A DNA stretch of 64,000 bases from Schizophyllum amplum. Lineage: Eukaryota > Basidiomycota > Agaricomycetes > Agaricales > Schizophyllaceae. Positions 10,265 through 22,995 of the stretch are shown here, piece by piece. The DNA is taken from contig VDMD01000039.1 of NCBI GenBank assembly GCA_007026445.1, positions 186,001 through 250,000 on the forward strand, written 5' to 3'. Both the position numbers and the translations under genes were made by a program. The notes beneath the pieces were generated by a model. It saw only the letters and a list, made by a program, of their open reading frames with translations. It was not told the DNA's origin and made no database searches. How positions within the stretch are numbered: position 1 is the stretch's first letter; each line of letters starts with the position of its first letter.

Positions 10265-12540
10265 CTAACGCACCACCTCCCCATCCACGTCCAAAGCACC
10301 CCACGGCAGCGTCGCGTCCGTCATCCCGTGACCCTCCGCATCTTCGCCTGTACCCTCCGCGTCCTTATCCGCACCCTCCGCATCCTTGCCCGCACCCTCC
10401 GTCCCCTGCACAAACGGATCCTCCCTCATCTGTTGCTCAAACCCACCCTCCCTCGTCTGTTGCACAAACCCACCGGGCCCCGCCCTCTGCACAAACACCC
10501 TCGTCTTATCCTTCAACTGCGGCGCCCCGTGCGAGAAGAACGGCTTCGAGAGGACTTGGAGCTTGTAGAGCGGGACGTAGGAGGGTTGGGTAGGCTGCGC
10601 GGCGGGTTGGGTAGGCTGAGCTGGCTGCGCGGGTTGAGGAGGGGTGGCGGGTTGGGCAGGCTGCGCGAGGGGTTGGGTAGGCTGCGCGGCGGCGGGTTGA
10701 GGCGGCGGAATTGCAGGATGAGCTAGCGGAGCTGGGGCAGAAGAGACATCGCTGGAAGGCGTCGAGGCGGGAGGAACGCTTGGTGAGGCAGAGACGGGAG
10801 GAACGCTTGGCGAGGCGACGGGAGGAACGCTTGGAGAGGCGGAGGCGGGAGGAACTGGAGTCTGTCCAGCCATCGAAGGCGCTATAGTCTGATCAGCCAG
10901 AGAAGGCCCGGTCGAAGAAGAAGAAGAGGCAGGAGCCGCTGGAGAAGGGTTTGCAGGAGCCGTTGAAGAAGTCGGAACAGAAGCCGTCGAGGAAGACGTA
11001 TCGGGAATGGCTGAAGAAGACGTGGCAGGGATCGTTGAAGAAGTCGGAATAGAAGCCGTTGAAGAAGTCGGAGTAGCAGCCCCCGGGGAAGTTATAGTCG
11101 GAGCCGTCGAAAGAGACGTAGCAGGAGCGGTTGATGCAGAGATCGTCGTCGTAGGTGGGGCTGAGGCCTCCGAAGTCCCTTTCAATGCGGCAGCCATTCT
11201 TATCGGCCACCCAGTCGCGGCGGCGCCATTCGTAGCCATCCCACCATCACCACGCGCCATCCCGTTCGCATCGACCTCCTTCTCCTTCGCCACGCTGCCG
11301 AACGACGAGGTACCGAAGGGCCGTGCGAGCGCATCGTGGAGGCGGGCGACGAGGGCGCGGTCTTCGGCTTCTCTGGTGGCGAGATCTTCTCCCTCTCTGG
11401 TGGCGAAATCTTCGGGGTCTGCGCTGGCATTCGACGCGTCGGGATGTCCACGACCCGTGCTCAGAGAAGAGTCGCTCTGGGCATCGTCCTGAGTGGCCGG
11501 TCGAGCGAAAAGAGACGTCCTTGTCTGAGTCGATGGTGCAGAGGGTGTAGGATCGGAAGACGTAGCAGTTCCTGGGGTGCCAGATACCTTCAGTTTTCCG
11601 AAATCAAACGGCGTGCTGGTCTTCAAGACATCGACGTGCCCGACGGCGATCCACTGGCCGTTGACGCTCACATCGCCGCCCGGTGTACCGACACCGACGA
11701 CAGAGCCGACAGCGGATGCGGCAGCGGAGGCGATTGAGGCGATCGAAGACGAGGCAGCAGAGGCGAGAGACGATGAAGCGAGAACGGCAGCAGCGGAAGG
11801 ATTCACAGGCTCTGATGCTTGAGCTGCTTGGGACGTGGATCCTGAGGTCCCAGCCTGGAACGCCACCGTGATAGACCGCTTCTGGCTGTGGTTGACGAGA
11901 AGGGCGTACGCAGGGCTGTGGTAGACGTCTGTGACGAAGACGAGGTCCTTCATGTCGTCGTAAACGTGTTCGGCGAGTTTGCGTTTGCAGGCGCCAGGGA
12001 GTGACGTGCGAGTTGTGGTGGGGAGAAGAAGGAGGGCGGCTGTAGGAGGAAAGGACGTGGAGTTCGAAAGAAGTTCATGATGATGGGTTTGTGATTAGAG
12101 AGCAATCCACTTCAGCGAGATAACAGACTACGCACTCGCGCCATCGCCCATTTCCCATTTGCCCTTCAGTGCACATTCTGCTATTTGCGGTACCTTTCTA
12201 TACTCATCTCATTCAGCAGTCGCTTCCTCGTGTTGCATCTCTACACGCACATCTGTATGTCTGAGCTTAAGTCCATCTGCCGCACGCCATCCGACGAGAC
12301 TACAAACTCCCCCGTGGACGGACTCGTTGTCGGCGATGGCGGTCTGAGGCCATACTTGTTCGAAAACGCGTCATCGTAGACATTGCCCAGGACATCGAGC
12401 TCGCCGTCGTTCTCGCGCACCGTGCCATAGTCGCCGACCCTCAGGATATTCGTTGGGTCCCAGTTGGCAAAGCAGCCGCTCTGCTGGAAGATCAGGTCGA
12501 CATAGAGCCTCGCAGTGTTGACCATGGTGGTAGGAAGCAA
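10265..12540 (-). CDS. Conserved-looking protein with long disordered tail, function unknown
   Basis: Model: exons 12251-12540, 12136-12197 and 10265-12039; introns 53 and 96 nt; 708 aa. The N-terminal 160 residues look like a compact domain (LYVDLIFQQSG, FANWDPT, VGDYGTV, then VYDDMKDLVFVTDVYHSPA at the third exon) and read through both introns without a break, which supports the model. The remaining 500 residues are low-complexity Ser/Thr/Ala/Pro with repeats such as TSSTAP and ASPSVPP, followed by a Pro/Gln/Ala run and an acidic end. No signal peptide or membrane segment is evident. A start at 12525 (MVNTARLYV) is equally possible. The family is not recognised. It is divergent from the coiled-coil gene with only 244 bp between the starts, so the two may share a promoter. 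Confidence 0.7.
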
Positions 12541-12784
12541 GAGGCGGTACCGAGAAAAGCGGATAAAGGTGACGGGAAGTGACGAGTGACGCGTGGGCGG
12601 CAGAGAGGATCAGGATGGCACCAAATCGGGACAATGCCATTGTCAGGAGCTCGGAGAGTCGGCCCGAATTTGATGATCGGCCAACCTTAACCCCGCACGG
12701 TACCTTGTCTCGAACGTTGATGTTCGAACCTCGCGACACCCCCTTACGCGCTTTGTACCCCCGTGAGACCCCCTCCGACCCCAA
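12541..12784. promoter_or_regulatory. Divergent promoter region
   Basis: These 244 bases lie between the start codons of two oppositely oriented genes and must hold both promoters. No clear TATA box was identified. The assignment rests on position only. Confidence 0.4.
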
Positions 12785-15700
12785 ATGGGACCACAGCGCG
12801 ATAGATATACGGCCCTGCTCGCCTCGAAGGATGAAGAGGTGTGTTCATGTGCCGTTCCCCGTCGCCACACGTGTTGACTTCTGCATTCCCCCTTCCCCCC
12901 TTTCGCTGACTGTCCCCCTCCCGCTTGTTACCGCCTATACTAGATATCTCGCTTGGAACTTCTAGCACAGGCTCATACTGCTCGCTCTGCGCACCTTCAA
13001 ACCCGGCTACTCGCTACCCTCGACATCCTCGATACCGTACGCGCTGAGGCCGCTAGTGATGTTACAGCTCTGCGCGCCTCCCAGGCGGCGCTTTCCGCAA
13101 AGCTTATGAGCTCAAGGGAAGCTGCTCGCTCAGCTGAGGCCGAGCGAAATGACCTGCAAGATGCCGTGCAGAAACTTGTTCATCGAGGTGCGTTGACCCT
13201 CTAGCCGGCGCTTATCACCAATGATTGACATCACATGATCTCTTTGCAGTTGAGGCAAATCACGATTTTGCATCGTGGCCATGTCAGCGGATGCGCTGCA
13301 CGGCGCTTGTCGGTGAGTATCTTCTCAGGCTCACGGAGATGAATACTGAACTGGAGATCTTCTCAGAACCGATCAAAGTCGAAGGCGCTACGCATGCCAC
13401 TGCCGAAAGCAATCTGTTCACCTTCGCCTCCCACCAAATATCGTCTCTCCGCATGGAACGGGACGCAGAGCGTCATGCACACACCCTAACCAAGCAACGT
13501 GTCATTGAACTGGAGGCGGCAGTCGCAAGACGAGACGCCGAGCTGGACGCGTGTGTCGCAGGGCATACGCATACCCACACGGCTTGTCCGTCCTCGTCAT
13601 CCACCGTCAAACGATCCAGGACGCAACCGGAGCATGTAGTTGCCTTCCTTGACGTGAATTTTGTAAATAATCGCGCTCTGGAAGACGAGGTTCGGGCGCT
13701 CTCACAGCAGGTGAGTGGCATGCCTGATATATATCCACTTGTCTTCTAAAGCACCTCTTTATAGCTTGAACGCGAGAAGAGGAGGCAGAGGCAGAGGCCG
13801 ACAGACTCACCTACACCATCCACGTCTACGCCGCTCTCCGAACCTGACGTGCCATCCCCGACCCTCACTGAGATGCCCGTGCCAAGGAACGACGTCCTCA
13901 CGTCCAAGGTTGACTCAAGGAAGGACGCCCATCGAACAAAGATGTCCGCACTCTCGGACATGCAGCGCATGATTGACTCGTTTGCCTCCGCTATCGACGG
14001 GTTCGCGCTCGAGCGGCAGCAGCTGGTACGTTGTTTGAGTTTGTTTGGCTTTGTTTAGCCGCTGACGTCGACGCTGCAGGGCAAAGCGTCAAGGCAGCGC
14101 AAGTCGCGGTCGCCTACCCGCCACCGACGACCGACTACCCCGCGACCTTCTTCACCAACACCTCCTTCATCTCCGACCCGGCTGGCGTCTCATGCTCATA
14201 GGTCCTCTCCCGAACGATCATCATCGCCAATCCGGTCGACCACGCCAACCCGCCATCGTCGGTCGCCTTCAGTCAACCGATCCGCGTCTCCAACAAGACT
14301 TCCTTCTTCACAGCGAGGCTCCTCATTCCACTCAGATTCTACGCAGCGACTCCTGATGTCATCGAATGTCACTGTTCAGCCGACGGGCCAAGGCTCTCGC
14401 ACATCGCGCGAAGGAAGTCCTCGCCGATCGGCATTTTCGCAGGAAAGGAAGAGAAAACAGATGTCGGACTCCGGGGACCCAACACGCACGCAGAGTAAAC
14501 TCGCCTCAGACAACGTGAAATCGTCTCCAGAAACAAACTCTTCGCCGCGGTCGCCAAAGAAAGATCCGCTCTCGCCAGAGAAGGCCCCACCTGAATACCA
14601 GGCTGACGGCGCCCACTCCGACCTTAACCGCATCCCCGACCTCACCGCCGACCTCATCAACCTCCGCGAAGAGCTCGATAGTGTACGCAACGACCTCGCC
14701 TCCGCGCGGGGGAAGCTGGCGCCCGCTCTGCGCGAGCTTGGCGACGTCCGCGACGACTTGGAAAGGGTAGAAAAGGATCTGGAGCGGGCGAAGAGGGACG
14801 GCGGGCGAGCCAAAGCGGAGTCGGAGACGGCGCGGCAAGAGGCGGAGAAGACCCGGCGCGAGCTCAGCGCGGTCCGCGCAGACCTCAAGCGTGTGCAGGG
14901 CGAGCTCGAGCGCGTCTTGACGGACAACAGCCGCCTCATCATTGACCTCGAACGCGCTAACACGCAAAATCAGCGCCTGCCGGAGGACAACGGCCGTCTT
15001 GCTGCGCAACTGGAGAGCCAGCACCGCGATGGCGAGCGTATACGACGGGATCTTGAGCGCGCGAGCGATGAAGCGCAACATCTCGCGACTGAGAACCATC
15101 GCCTCACTGCTGAGAACGAGCGCCTGCGCGAGGTTCTCGGGCGAGATAGTGCGGACGAGATGCTGCTGGGGATGAGTGAGGGAGAAGCAAGTCGGCGCGG
15201 CGACCGTCAGAATGGTGGCTCGAGCCACAGTCGCAGCACGAGTGGAAGTGGGAGCAGTCTCAGTCTCACATCGCGTGGCGTCGCAGATGCGTTACTAGCC
15301 AGCGAGGGGATACGGCGTGTTGCAGCTCTAGGCGGGGAGCATGATGCGCACCCGACTGGGCACGAGGAAGATGGCGCAGTCCTTGGTAGTAGGGGGTTCC
15401 GCACGCCCTCGCCACCTCCCACTTGGCGTTCCGAGTCGTCTACCGGAAGACATTCGTTGCCGATGCGGCGACCGTCCTCGTCCGGAGGACGACCAGCTGC
15501 ATCTGGTAGTCGGCGCTCATCGCTGAGGGATCGGCCGCCGACACCGGCTCGACCGTCATCGGCGCCCTCACCCGTCACATCGCCTGCAGTGATTGCAGAA
15601 GTCAGACCGTCGCACGCACGCACTTCGTCTGCGTCACGTATCACGCCCTCCTCACGCGCTATATCCTCCTTCGCGCATGCCACAACGTCGTTCGCGCCTT

Positions 15701-16197
15701 CGACAGCGCATCCTACGCCTTCCTTCGCGCATGTTCTTGCGTCCACGCCGCCGCCAAGTAACGTATCCCAGCCATCGCTACTCAGCAGCCCAATATCCCT
15801 ACACCCCCTTCACCCCACTACACCCCTCCACATCGCTTCTGCCTCCGTAGCTCGATCTCGTTCAAACTCGGACCAGCGCAACAACCGCACCTCATCGACT
15901 CGCGAAGGATCGGCAGAACCTTACGCCTCTCTGTCGTCCCGTCATCTTCCTCCTGCACCGCCTTCGACTCCGCCTAACTTCCTTGACGAGGAGGACGGCG
16001 AGATGTCGATGGAGCTCGCCACGCCGTTGCTGCCGACGACCATGCTCGTGTCCGAGTTGGACCTTCCGACTATAGAGGTGGGAGGGGGCGATGTTCCAGG
16101 TGGCATAGGCTCAAGCACCAGCTCGCGTGACTCTCTCGGCTCTGTCGAACCGCTGGATCTTCCACCGTCGTTGCGGCCCCGTGCTGGTTCGCGGTAG
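12785..16197 (+). CDS. Large coiled-coil protein, function unknown
   Basis: Model: exons 12785-12838, 12944-13187, 13250-13312, 13367-13710, 13765-14025 and 14080-16197; 1027 aa in frame. The intron 13313-13366 is 54 nt, so reading through it also stays open. The N-terminus (MGPQRDRYTALLASKDEE) and exon 2 are helical and rich in Ala/Leu/Glu. The linker at about 330-510 is Ser/Pro/Arg rich. Residues about 515-680 form a strong heptad coiled coil (LREELDSVRNDL, DLERVEKDLERA and similar). The last 340 residues are Ser/Pro/Arg-rich and probably disordered. No enzymatic domain is seen. Such a layout fits a scaffold or cytoskeletal or septal protein, but that is a guess. Confidence 0.72.
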
Positions 16198-16783
16198 ATG
16201 CACATAGGCGTATGTCTGACCCTCACCTTGATACGCTGCCTATTTCTTGGTTTACGGACGAGGACTGCGTCGATGTACGTCGCCTGTTTACATATGATCT
16301 CGTGTATCCATTCTGCTTTGTTCTCCCTTGTTGTGCGTGCTACAGTCTATCGCTACATGTTTGCTACTATTCAGTGTCGTGTACCGTCTTCACTCGCTAT
16401 ACACTTGCTATGTTGTGTGTATGCTCCTTACTAAATGTCGTGTGCTCCAAGCAGATGCAATGGCATGACATAACCAGCACTGTACATTACTTTAAGTTTC
16501 AAGGCCAATGCCTATAGACGGTTGCGGCATAAGTAGGTACTCCCCATGTGTCAACCTCAATATTTGCTGTGGTCGCTATGCCAACTTCGTTTAGAGTGCG
16601 CAAGAGCACAAATACCAAAGGCGTCTCCTGAGACTCCCGGTGGGCCAACCAATAAGTAGGCTCATCACACTGAGATTCAGTCAACGTAAACAACAGGAAA
16701 ACGTACTACTAGTAAGTACTCACCGAAAGTTTCTTAAATAGACCTGAGGCGTCGACAACCGTCCTGCAACCATCGGATGGCTA
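16198..16783. other. Convergent intergenic region
   Basis: These 586 bases lie between the 3' ends of the coiled-coil gene and F-box 2 and must hold both terminators. The sequence is more AT-rich than its surroundings. Short ORFs on both strands show no features. Confidence 0.45.
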
Positions 16784-18211
16784 TTACAGCTCGAGATACT
16801 GCAGTACATGCACTTTTCGTAATGAAAAAGGATACGCCTCCTCTCTCGAAGCCACCATCCCATATAGCGCAATTCGGATCTCCTCTGGCAGTTCATCACG
16901 TGGGTAGAACCTGAGCGAGAGCTTCGTGAGCTCAGGTAAGAGACACTGCGAGTCCTCGATACAGTTCATCCGGGAGAAGAGCTCCGCGGTCAACAACGGT
17001 GGAGACCCTGGCGCATCTACTATGCGTAGCTCGCGCAGCCTGTCCAGCCGTTCCAAGCAGTATAGAAAAGTCTCTTGGTCCTCCGGTGATTCGATCAAGC
17101 TGAGAGTGAGTCGCTGCAAGGATTGGTTGGGCAACTGACGTGATGCGAACGCGGACAAGGATACAAAGGGATCTCCGTCCTCGTCGACCACTATCCTTTG
17201 CAAGATCACCTCCTCGAGGACGGGGGCCCTGATGTATCCTAGAATCTCATGACCGCTGTCGGACAGCTCGATCTTGAGCAGAGACGTCATTTTCGTGTAC
17301 TGGTTTGTTGGCAGAGGTTGCTCCGAGCGCAAGCGATACAGCTCGACATGGAGAAAGACGAGAGTATCGCTGCAGTACTGGAGGGCAGAGAGTACCGTCG
17401 TCGTGGGCAGCGCGGTCAACGTCAGAGACGTCAGCGACGACAAACGAGGGAATTCGAATGGAGCCCAGATAAACCCTTCGGCTTCGCGTCTGATGCAACG
17501 GACCGTTAGACGTCTCAGCGTTGACGCGCCCCCTAAGAGATTGAGCGGGCGCAGTGTGGAAGGACCCGATAATCGGATATGGGCATCGTCCAGGGCAGGA
17601 AGATTGAGGATGGGCACCGACTCGAATGTCGCGCAGCTCCCTCTGAGGCTGACAGACTTCCACTGCGCGGCGTACGGTTGCAGCAGTGCGAGAAGCCGAG
17701 CGAGGACGTTGTCGTTCAAGAGTGGATGGAATATGTGAAGCGGTAGCGCTCCGGACAGTGCCGCTTGGTCGAAGACATGTCCGGTGTGGACGATACGCGA
17801 CGACGGCAGACGGACAAGAGAAGATATGCTTGTCCATAGGCGCGGCGTGTTCCGCGCAGCAGCCCGCCATGCGCGACAGACGTGAGATAACGTGTGGGTG
17901 GCGAGGAAGGTCTTATCCGAAGGGCTTTCCACTGCATTTACTAGGTGGCAGAAGATTTCGGACAGTACCTCGAGAGGGAGGCGGCGCACAGGGGATGCGA
18001 TGGACCGATTGATGTCGAGTTGGACGGAGATGCGCATGCGCAACTGCCGAAGTCGCCTGATTTCGGCGAGAAGCTGTCCTGACTCAGAGAACAGTTCGTG
18101 CGAGATATCTTTGATTTCTAGCACTTCTTCATTCGAAGGAACGTAGCCGATACGCTGCAGCTCGAGATTCGCGAGCGACGAAGCTCGTTCGAGGATCGCC
18201 TCAGCTTGCAT
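16784..18211 (-). CDS. F-box protein 2
   Basis: Single exon, 475 aa. It has the same layout as F-box 1: a helical N-terminus (ILERASSLANLELQRIGYVP), an F-box at about 74-112 (VRRLPLEVLSEIFCHLV, then AWR and TPRLW) and a leucine-rich C-terminal part. It aligns with F-box 1 throughout, for example DQAALSGALPLHIFH against DQAALCGTLPLHIFH, and is less similar to F-box 3-5. Expected role: Skp1-bound SCF substrate receptor, target unknown. SET B lies upstream on the same strand, 919 bp away. The order SET B, F-box 2 on the - strand mirrors SET A, F-box 1 on the + strand at the left end. Confidence 0.82.
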   Translation of the reverse strand: MQAEAILERASSLANLELQRIGYVPSNEEVLEIKDISHELFSESGQLLAEIRRLRQLRMRISVQLDINRSIASPVRRLPLEVLSEIFCHLVNAVESPSDKTFLATHTLSHVCRAWRAAARNTPRLWTSISSLVRLPSSRIVHTGHVFDQAALSGALPLHIFHPLLNDNVLARLLALLQPYAAQWKSVSLRGSCATFESVPILNLPALDDAHIRLSGPSTLRPLNLLGGASTLRRLTVRCIRREAEGFIWAPFEFPRLSSLTSLTLTALPTTTVLSALQYCSDTLVFLHVELYRLRSEQPLPTNQYTKMTSLLKIELSDSGHEILGYIRAPVLEEVILQRIVVDEDGDPFVSLSAFASRQLPNQSLQRLTLSLIESPEDQETFLYCLERLDRLRELRIVDAPGSPPLLTAELFSRMNCIEDSQCLLPELTKLSLRFYPRDELPEEIRIALYGMVASREEAYPFSLRKVHVLQYLEL

Positions 18212-19129
18212 ATCCAGCTGTCCCTGTAAAGCATATCATCTTAACTGCGCCTTCAGCCACATGAAGTACATACCCGCGTGGCTTGATGAGCCGCGATTAT
18301 GCGTGAAGTGCAGCCGAGGACGACGGTGAAAACCTCGAGCCCTGGTGACGTGACACGAACTGCAAGAATCGGCACGTGGTTATCTTCTCACGTTCCCGTG
18401 ATTCTAGTTGAACTTCCTGTATCGTTATACTGGACTAGCAGAGACCCGTGTTTACGGCCGCTGTCTTCAAAGACATGTACTGAAATTCTCTTATTTCTTT
18501 GGTTATGCGTGGTAAGTCACTTCTGGAGAGGCATGGTCTTGGTGTGGCCACACCCGTGGCGCGCGTTAGCAAGGGGCGCCTGCGCCGCGGACTGCGAAGG
18601 GACTGTAAGGCAAGTCCGGCAGATCACATCCGCTTGCTGCACTGTCACGCCTCAAAAGGTAGGACCCGGGCATACTGCGATGGTCGTGCCGACTCCCGAC
18701 TCGCCATGTGCCCAGTTCAATTGTCCGGACGGTTGAAGTTGATGTCACACCCATGTCACACGCTTTTCGTCTCAGAAAGGCAATTTTTGGGAAGCGAGGC
18801 GTAAAGGGCCAGGGGCAAAGGCATTCGTGGAGGACTGTGGTAAAGTAGCGCTTGAAGGCATTGTCAGGTGAGATAGTGCCAAAGAGAAATGGAAAGAGAA
18901 TGGAGAGCGGCGGAGATGGTGGTCAGGGTCCGAGAGCGAGGGGGGAAGCGCCAGGAAAGGCAATTTTTGAATCTGTCAAAGCGCGGCAGCTCGGCAAAAA
19001 GGGCCTCCTTGCTTATAGAAGGGATAAGCGTCGGGACCGTTCTGACAAGACATTACATTGAGTTCAGTAGAACGCTCCTTCCCATCGTGATACCATAATT
19101 TATTACACAGCACTATGTCGCTTCATGAT
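18212..19129. other. Intergenic, SET B to F-box 2
   Basis: These 918 bases hold the leader of F-box 2 and the 3' flank of SET B. The 13-mer aaaggcaattttt occurs twice (about 18777 and 18957) within similar surroundings, a weak direct repeat. No gene model is supported. Confidence 0.4.
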
Positions 19130-20735
19130 CTATCGTAAGAGAGAACTGTAAGTTGCACACATCAATGTCATCATGTTCTCACTCCAGCTCTTGCCATCCT
19201 GATTCGTACGTTTCGACAGACGCTCCATCCGATTCCCTAGTTCCTCTACCTTCGACTTGTCTCCGAACACCGCATACAAGACCGTAAGACCCATATGGCT
19301 TGATAGGTATAGGTCCATGGCTTGGAGGCCTTCCTGCTCAAGGATCGCGATCTGTGAACGGTACCTTCCGATCTGCGGCGCTAATGGAGCTGCTAGATCC
19401 GGACTGATATACGGGAGGATTCGCGCGCGGCGAGCATCGGAGATGATGTGGCCCACGCACGCATCGCATTTGCAGTCGATACCGTACGGAGCGAGCTGCG
19501 CCTTGCGCTCTTCGTAGGGATGGCAGAGCAACACATATGAGATGAGAATTTCCTCGCCCGCAGCAATGTCGCGTACTGCATGCACTCCCATCGAGAAAGA
19601 CGCGTCATAGAAGGTATACGCTGCATTGGGACGACAGCTTGATATAGTAATGGCGGTCAACAGACGATACCTCCTAGCGAAGATAAAATTACTCACCTGT
19701 GATTAAGACGCGAGATCTGGTCATAAACGAGCGTGTAGCGTCCGCTGGGCTCGCCATCACCTCGCCATGTCCACTGTGAGTTTCCGCCGAATCCATTGGT
19801 CCTTATACGTCCAAGGATCGGGCCGCTCCCATCGTGTTTGTTGCTGTTCGCCAGTGCCATCAGCGTCGCGCGTCTCTCGGGTAGCATGCGGTCGACGAAG
19901 GATTGGAGCTTCTTCTCCCATAGGTTCATGCGCTCCTGCAGCAGCTCCTCGATCGTGAAGTGCCCAGGCAGATAGACACCGGCGCTAGGGACATTCGCAG
20001 GCACCATCAGAATCGCGCGTTCGGCGAGGATGAGCTCGCCCTCCTTGATGTCGCGCGTCGCGAAGACTCCGAGTCCTTTGTCCCTCGCAGATGCGACGCA
20101 GTGCAATGGGTGCGGCGGATGCGAGACAGGCTTAGGGAACCCTGGCTTCGAGAAGATGTGGCGCTTGGTCGCGATGTCCATAATCGCTTCGCACCAAGAG
20201 TCGATCCGTTCCTCCTCGGAGTGCAGCGCCAAGTCGTTCCACATGATAGGGATGGTAACATGGATCGTCGCTTCGTCTCGTTGGTCGACTTCACCTGGCT
20301 TCGCTACCATACAGTCCGTTTGCGCGATCTCTGAGCCGTCCAAATCGTCTTGAAATCGCACAGAGTCAGTCACAGTGGCGCGAAGGGGAGTCTTAGTAGC
20401 ACACCTGCCCCAGCTTTCGTAACAACTCCATAGCTTGAGTTAACACGCGGCGACGGGCCCTCTGTTCGAGGCGTAAGTAAGGCGCTGGCCAGGGGTCACG
20501 AACACAGTGGATGAGTGACGCACTTGGCATGTCCTTACGCTTGGTGTTCTTGTCTAGCCTGTTCGAGCCATTTCCACCGCCACCTGTGTCGATTTCTGAT
20601 GCTCGTCAGCGCGGCCCTCAAAGTATTTTGCCACTGATGCCACTCACTTTGTGCTCGTGAAGGTTTGTGAGGCTGAGTAGCTCCCGAAGACGCTGTCCTC
20701 GCTCCTTTGCTTTTCTTCAAGAAAGCTCGCTTCAT
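19130..20735 (-). CDS. SMYD-like SET-domain protein B
   Basis: Model: exons 20648-20735, 20524-20595, 20405-20461, 19697-20348 and 19130-19637; introns 52, 62, 56 and 59 nt; 458 aa. It has the same five-exon plan as SET E and F, including the short third exon (GPSPRVNSSYGVV). The start MKRAFLKKSKG is basic, as in the other copies. SET signatures: GLGVFATRDIKEGELILAE, NHSCRPN across the last intron, GEEILISY and post-SET CKCDAC. There is no MYND finger. Expected activity is SAM-dependent protein lysine methylation; substrate and location unknown. The last intron uses a less common AAG acceptor. By sequence it groups with E and F, not with its mirror partner A. Confidence 0.85.
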
Positions 20736-21273
20736 GGTCACTATACACGATTCCGACACCGATACAGCGATAAATTCGGCCACTGGGGAAAGACGTGATG
20801 AGGCGATGGCTATGCGTAGAAGCCGTTATATAAGACTGTCGTATGTGATCGGTCCTCTGGAGGATTTGACGGCGCAGTCATTGAAGGTTGAGCTTGTAAG
20901 GACAAAGATCAAAGGAAGAAACCCCATAAGACCTGCGACCGGTCAATTGAGCGTCCTTGTTGTCGGCCCAGTGCTCAGACCATGCCGCGACCCGCCTTTC
21001 GGCGAACGAGTCCTAGTGGCAGACTTGAGAATCATCCAATGAACAATATCACAGCACTCAATGAAGCCTTAGCAATGTCAGCGCATTGAGAGGTATTGCA
21101 TGATGATGGAAGAAATACAACTTGAACAAGCGCCGCGTTGCCGGCACGTTCCGAAATAGATAGGGGATGGTTTCCACGCCCGTGATCGCCGCGGCGGCAT
21201 CGTACCTTCAGCCACCTTTTGCTCCAGACCTTCACCTAGCTCATTCAGATAATTGTGGTCGAGGTCTACTACG
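20736..21273. other. Divergent region between SET B and F-box 3
   Basis: These 538 bases lie between two divergent start codons and so contain both promoters. No clear TATA box or repeat was identified. Confidence 0.4.
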
Positions 21274-22818
21274 ATGCTGGGTACTTATGAAAATGCATAG
21301 TAAGAATCGTCATAACTGACGCGATCGGCAGATATCAAACAAGATATGCGACCTCTTCTCGCGCGCAGTGTGACATACGCAAACGTGGAGCGACAACAAG
21401 CCGGATTCGTCCCCTCTACCGCTGAGCGGAATGAAGTCGAGTTCACGATGTCGCTTCTGGCGTCCTCGTTGCCAGACATCGACGCCGAGATTGGGCGACT
21501 CTACGTGCTGCGAGAGCGAGTTTGCACGCAGCTCGATATCAGCAAGTCTGTCCTTGCTCCCGTCTGGCGCCTCCCGGTTGAGATCATATCCCAAATCTTC
21601 CTTCATGTATGCGGCACGACTTCCGAAGCGTTCGACCAAGCGGTCGTGCTTGCTCGTGTCTGCCTGTCATGGCGGACTATCGCATGGAGCATACCTCAGC
21701 TGTGGAACCACATCTCCTCCTCCGGCACTCACACACGCACACGCGCAGTCCCGAGCTTTGCAGAGCAGGCGGCTCTCTCTGGAACCTTACCACTGCATAT
21801 AAATCATCTGCGCGGCTCCGACGACGCCCTACCTGCGCGGCTTTTGGAAGAACTGTGCCCTCATGCGTCCCGCTGGCGGACCCTAGAGATTGGTGCACCT
21901 TGTGCAGTCTTCGACGCCATACCCATCATCGACATGCCGAATCTCGCAGACGTCCGCATAGATCTTGTGGGCCCACCGACATCCGAGTCGCTGGGTTTTC
22001 TGGCTGGCGCGTCGGACCTTCGCCAGCTTACGCTCAAGCTCTTCCCAAACCTGGGATATGAGTGGGACATATTGCAGATGCCGCCCCTTCGCACCCTCAC
22101 ACGTCTGACATTGGTCATGCGCCAGTTCACGCATATTTCGCTGCGAGCAGTACTATCCGCACTGTCCCATTGCTCCTTATCTCTCGCATATCTCAAAGTG
22201 GCCGGAGGGATATCCGGTGCCGATGATTTATCTGTACCCAGTGGTCCAACAATTATGAATGGCCTCCTTGTCGCCGACCTTGCGGGGGCGGCCCTGGCAC
22301 TTCTCGACCGCGTGGCCATGCCGCGAATCGAGGAGCTCATACTGCGAGAAAGGAAGCATATGCGGCACGATCCCCTCTCGCTGCTGTTGGTCTTTCTCTG
22401 CCATCCTGCACATGCCGAACACCGCCACCTACAGCGCCTCACCGTTGCCATAACTTGGAAAATCGATCAGGACTTATTCCTGCGCTGCCTGGAAAAGCTG
22501 GGCGAGCTTCGCGAGCTGCGTGTCGAGAATGACTCATGGGATACGTTGGGCCTCATGACGGAGGATACAGTCAACCACCTAACGTGCACCGACGATCGGA
22601 TACCGTTACTCCCAAAGCTCAGCAAGGTCGTGCTCAGGTTCTGCCGTCGTGAGCTTCTGCAGATGATCCAGAGCCCGCTGCGAGCGATGTTGATGTCGAG
22701 GGAGAGACCGCGTGCATGCGCGTCGTGCGATGTGTCTGCTCTGGAGGATATGCAGATCATTGTGGGAATGCGCGGGGAGACTTCGCAGATTTACCGAATT
22801 CGACACACAACTACATAA
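21274..22818 (+). CDS. F-box protein 3
   Basis: Model: a 7-nt coding exon 21274-21280 (ATGCTGG), intron 21281-21331 (51 nt, branch-like ctgac) and exon 21332-22818; 497 aa. The tiny first exon is supported by F-box 4, which has the same arrangement and a matching acceptor region (actgacgcgatcggcag). A plain start at 21346 inside exon 2 is the simpler alternative. The F-box lies near residue 75 (VWRLPVEIISQIFLHV, then SWR and IPQLWN), followed by leucine-rich sequence. F-box 4 is its close paralogue at the other end of the inverted duplication (for example CGTTSEAFD in both). Predicted SCF substrate receptor, target unknown. Confidence 0.8.
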
Positions 22819-22995
22819 TTTTATATGCAGTACTTATATCGATTTCTGGCCCAGGAGCGGTTACATCGAACAGCACCGCCGACGTCTACGCACAGACTCT
22901 TCTTGCTACTGGCATGCTCCAAGGGAAATCGTTACTGACAAGAAGGACTGCATACTACACTGATCTACACGCAAACTTACATATAACTGGAGCAT

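Noticed and set aside
18299..19098. Small + strand ORFs between F-box 2 and SET B
   Set aside because: They have no family features and fit 5' and 3' flanks of the two neighbouring - strand genes.
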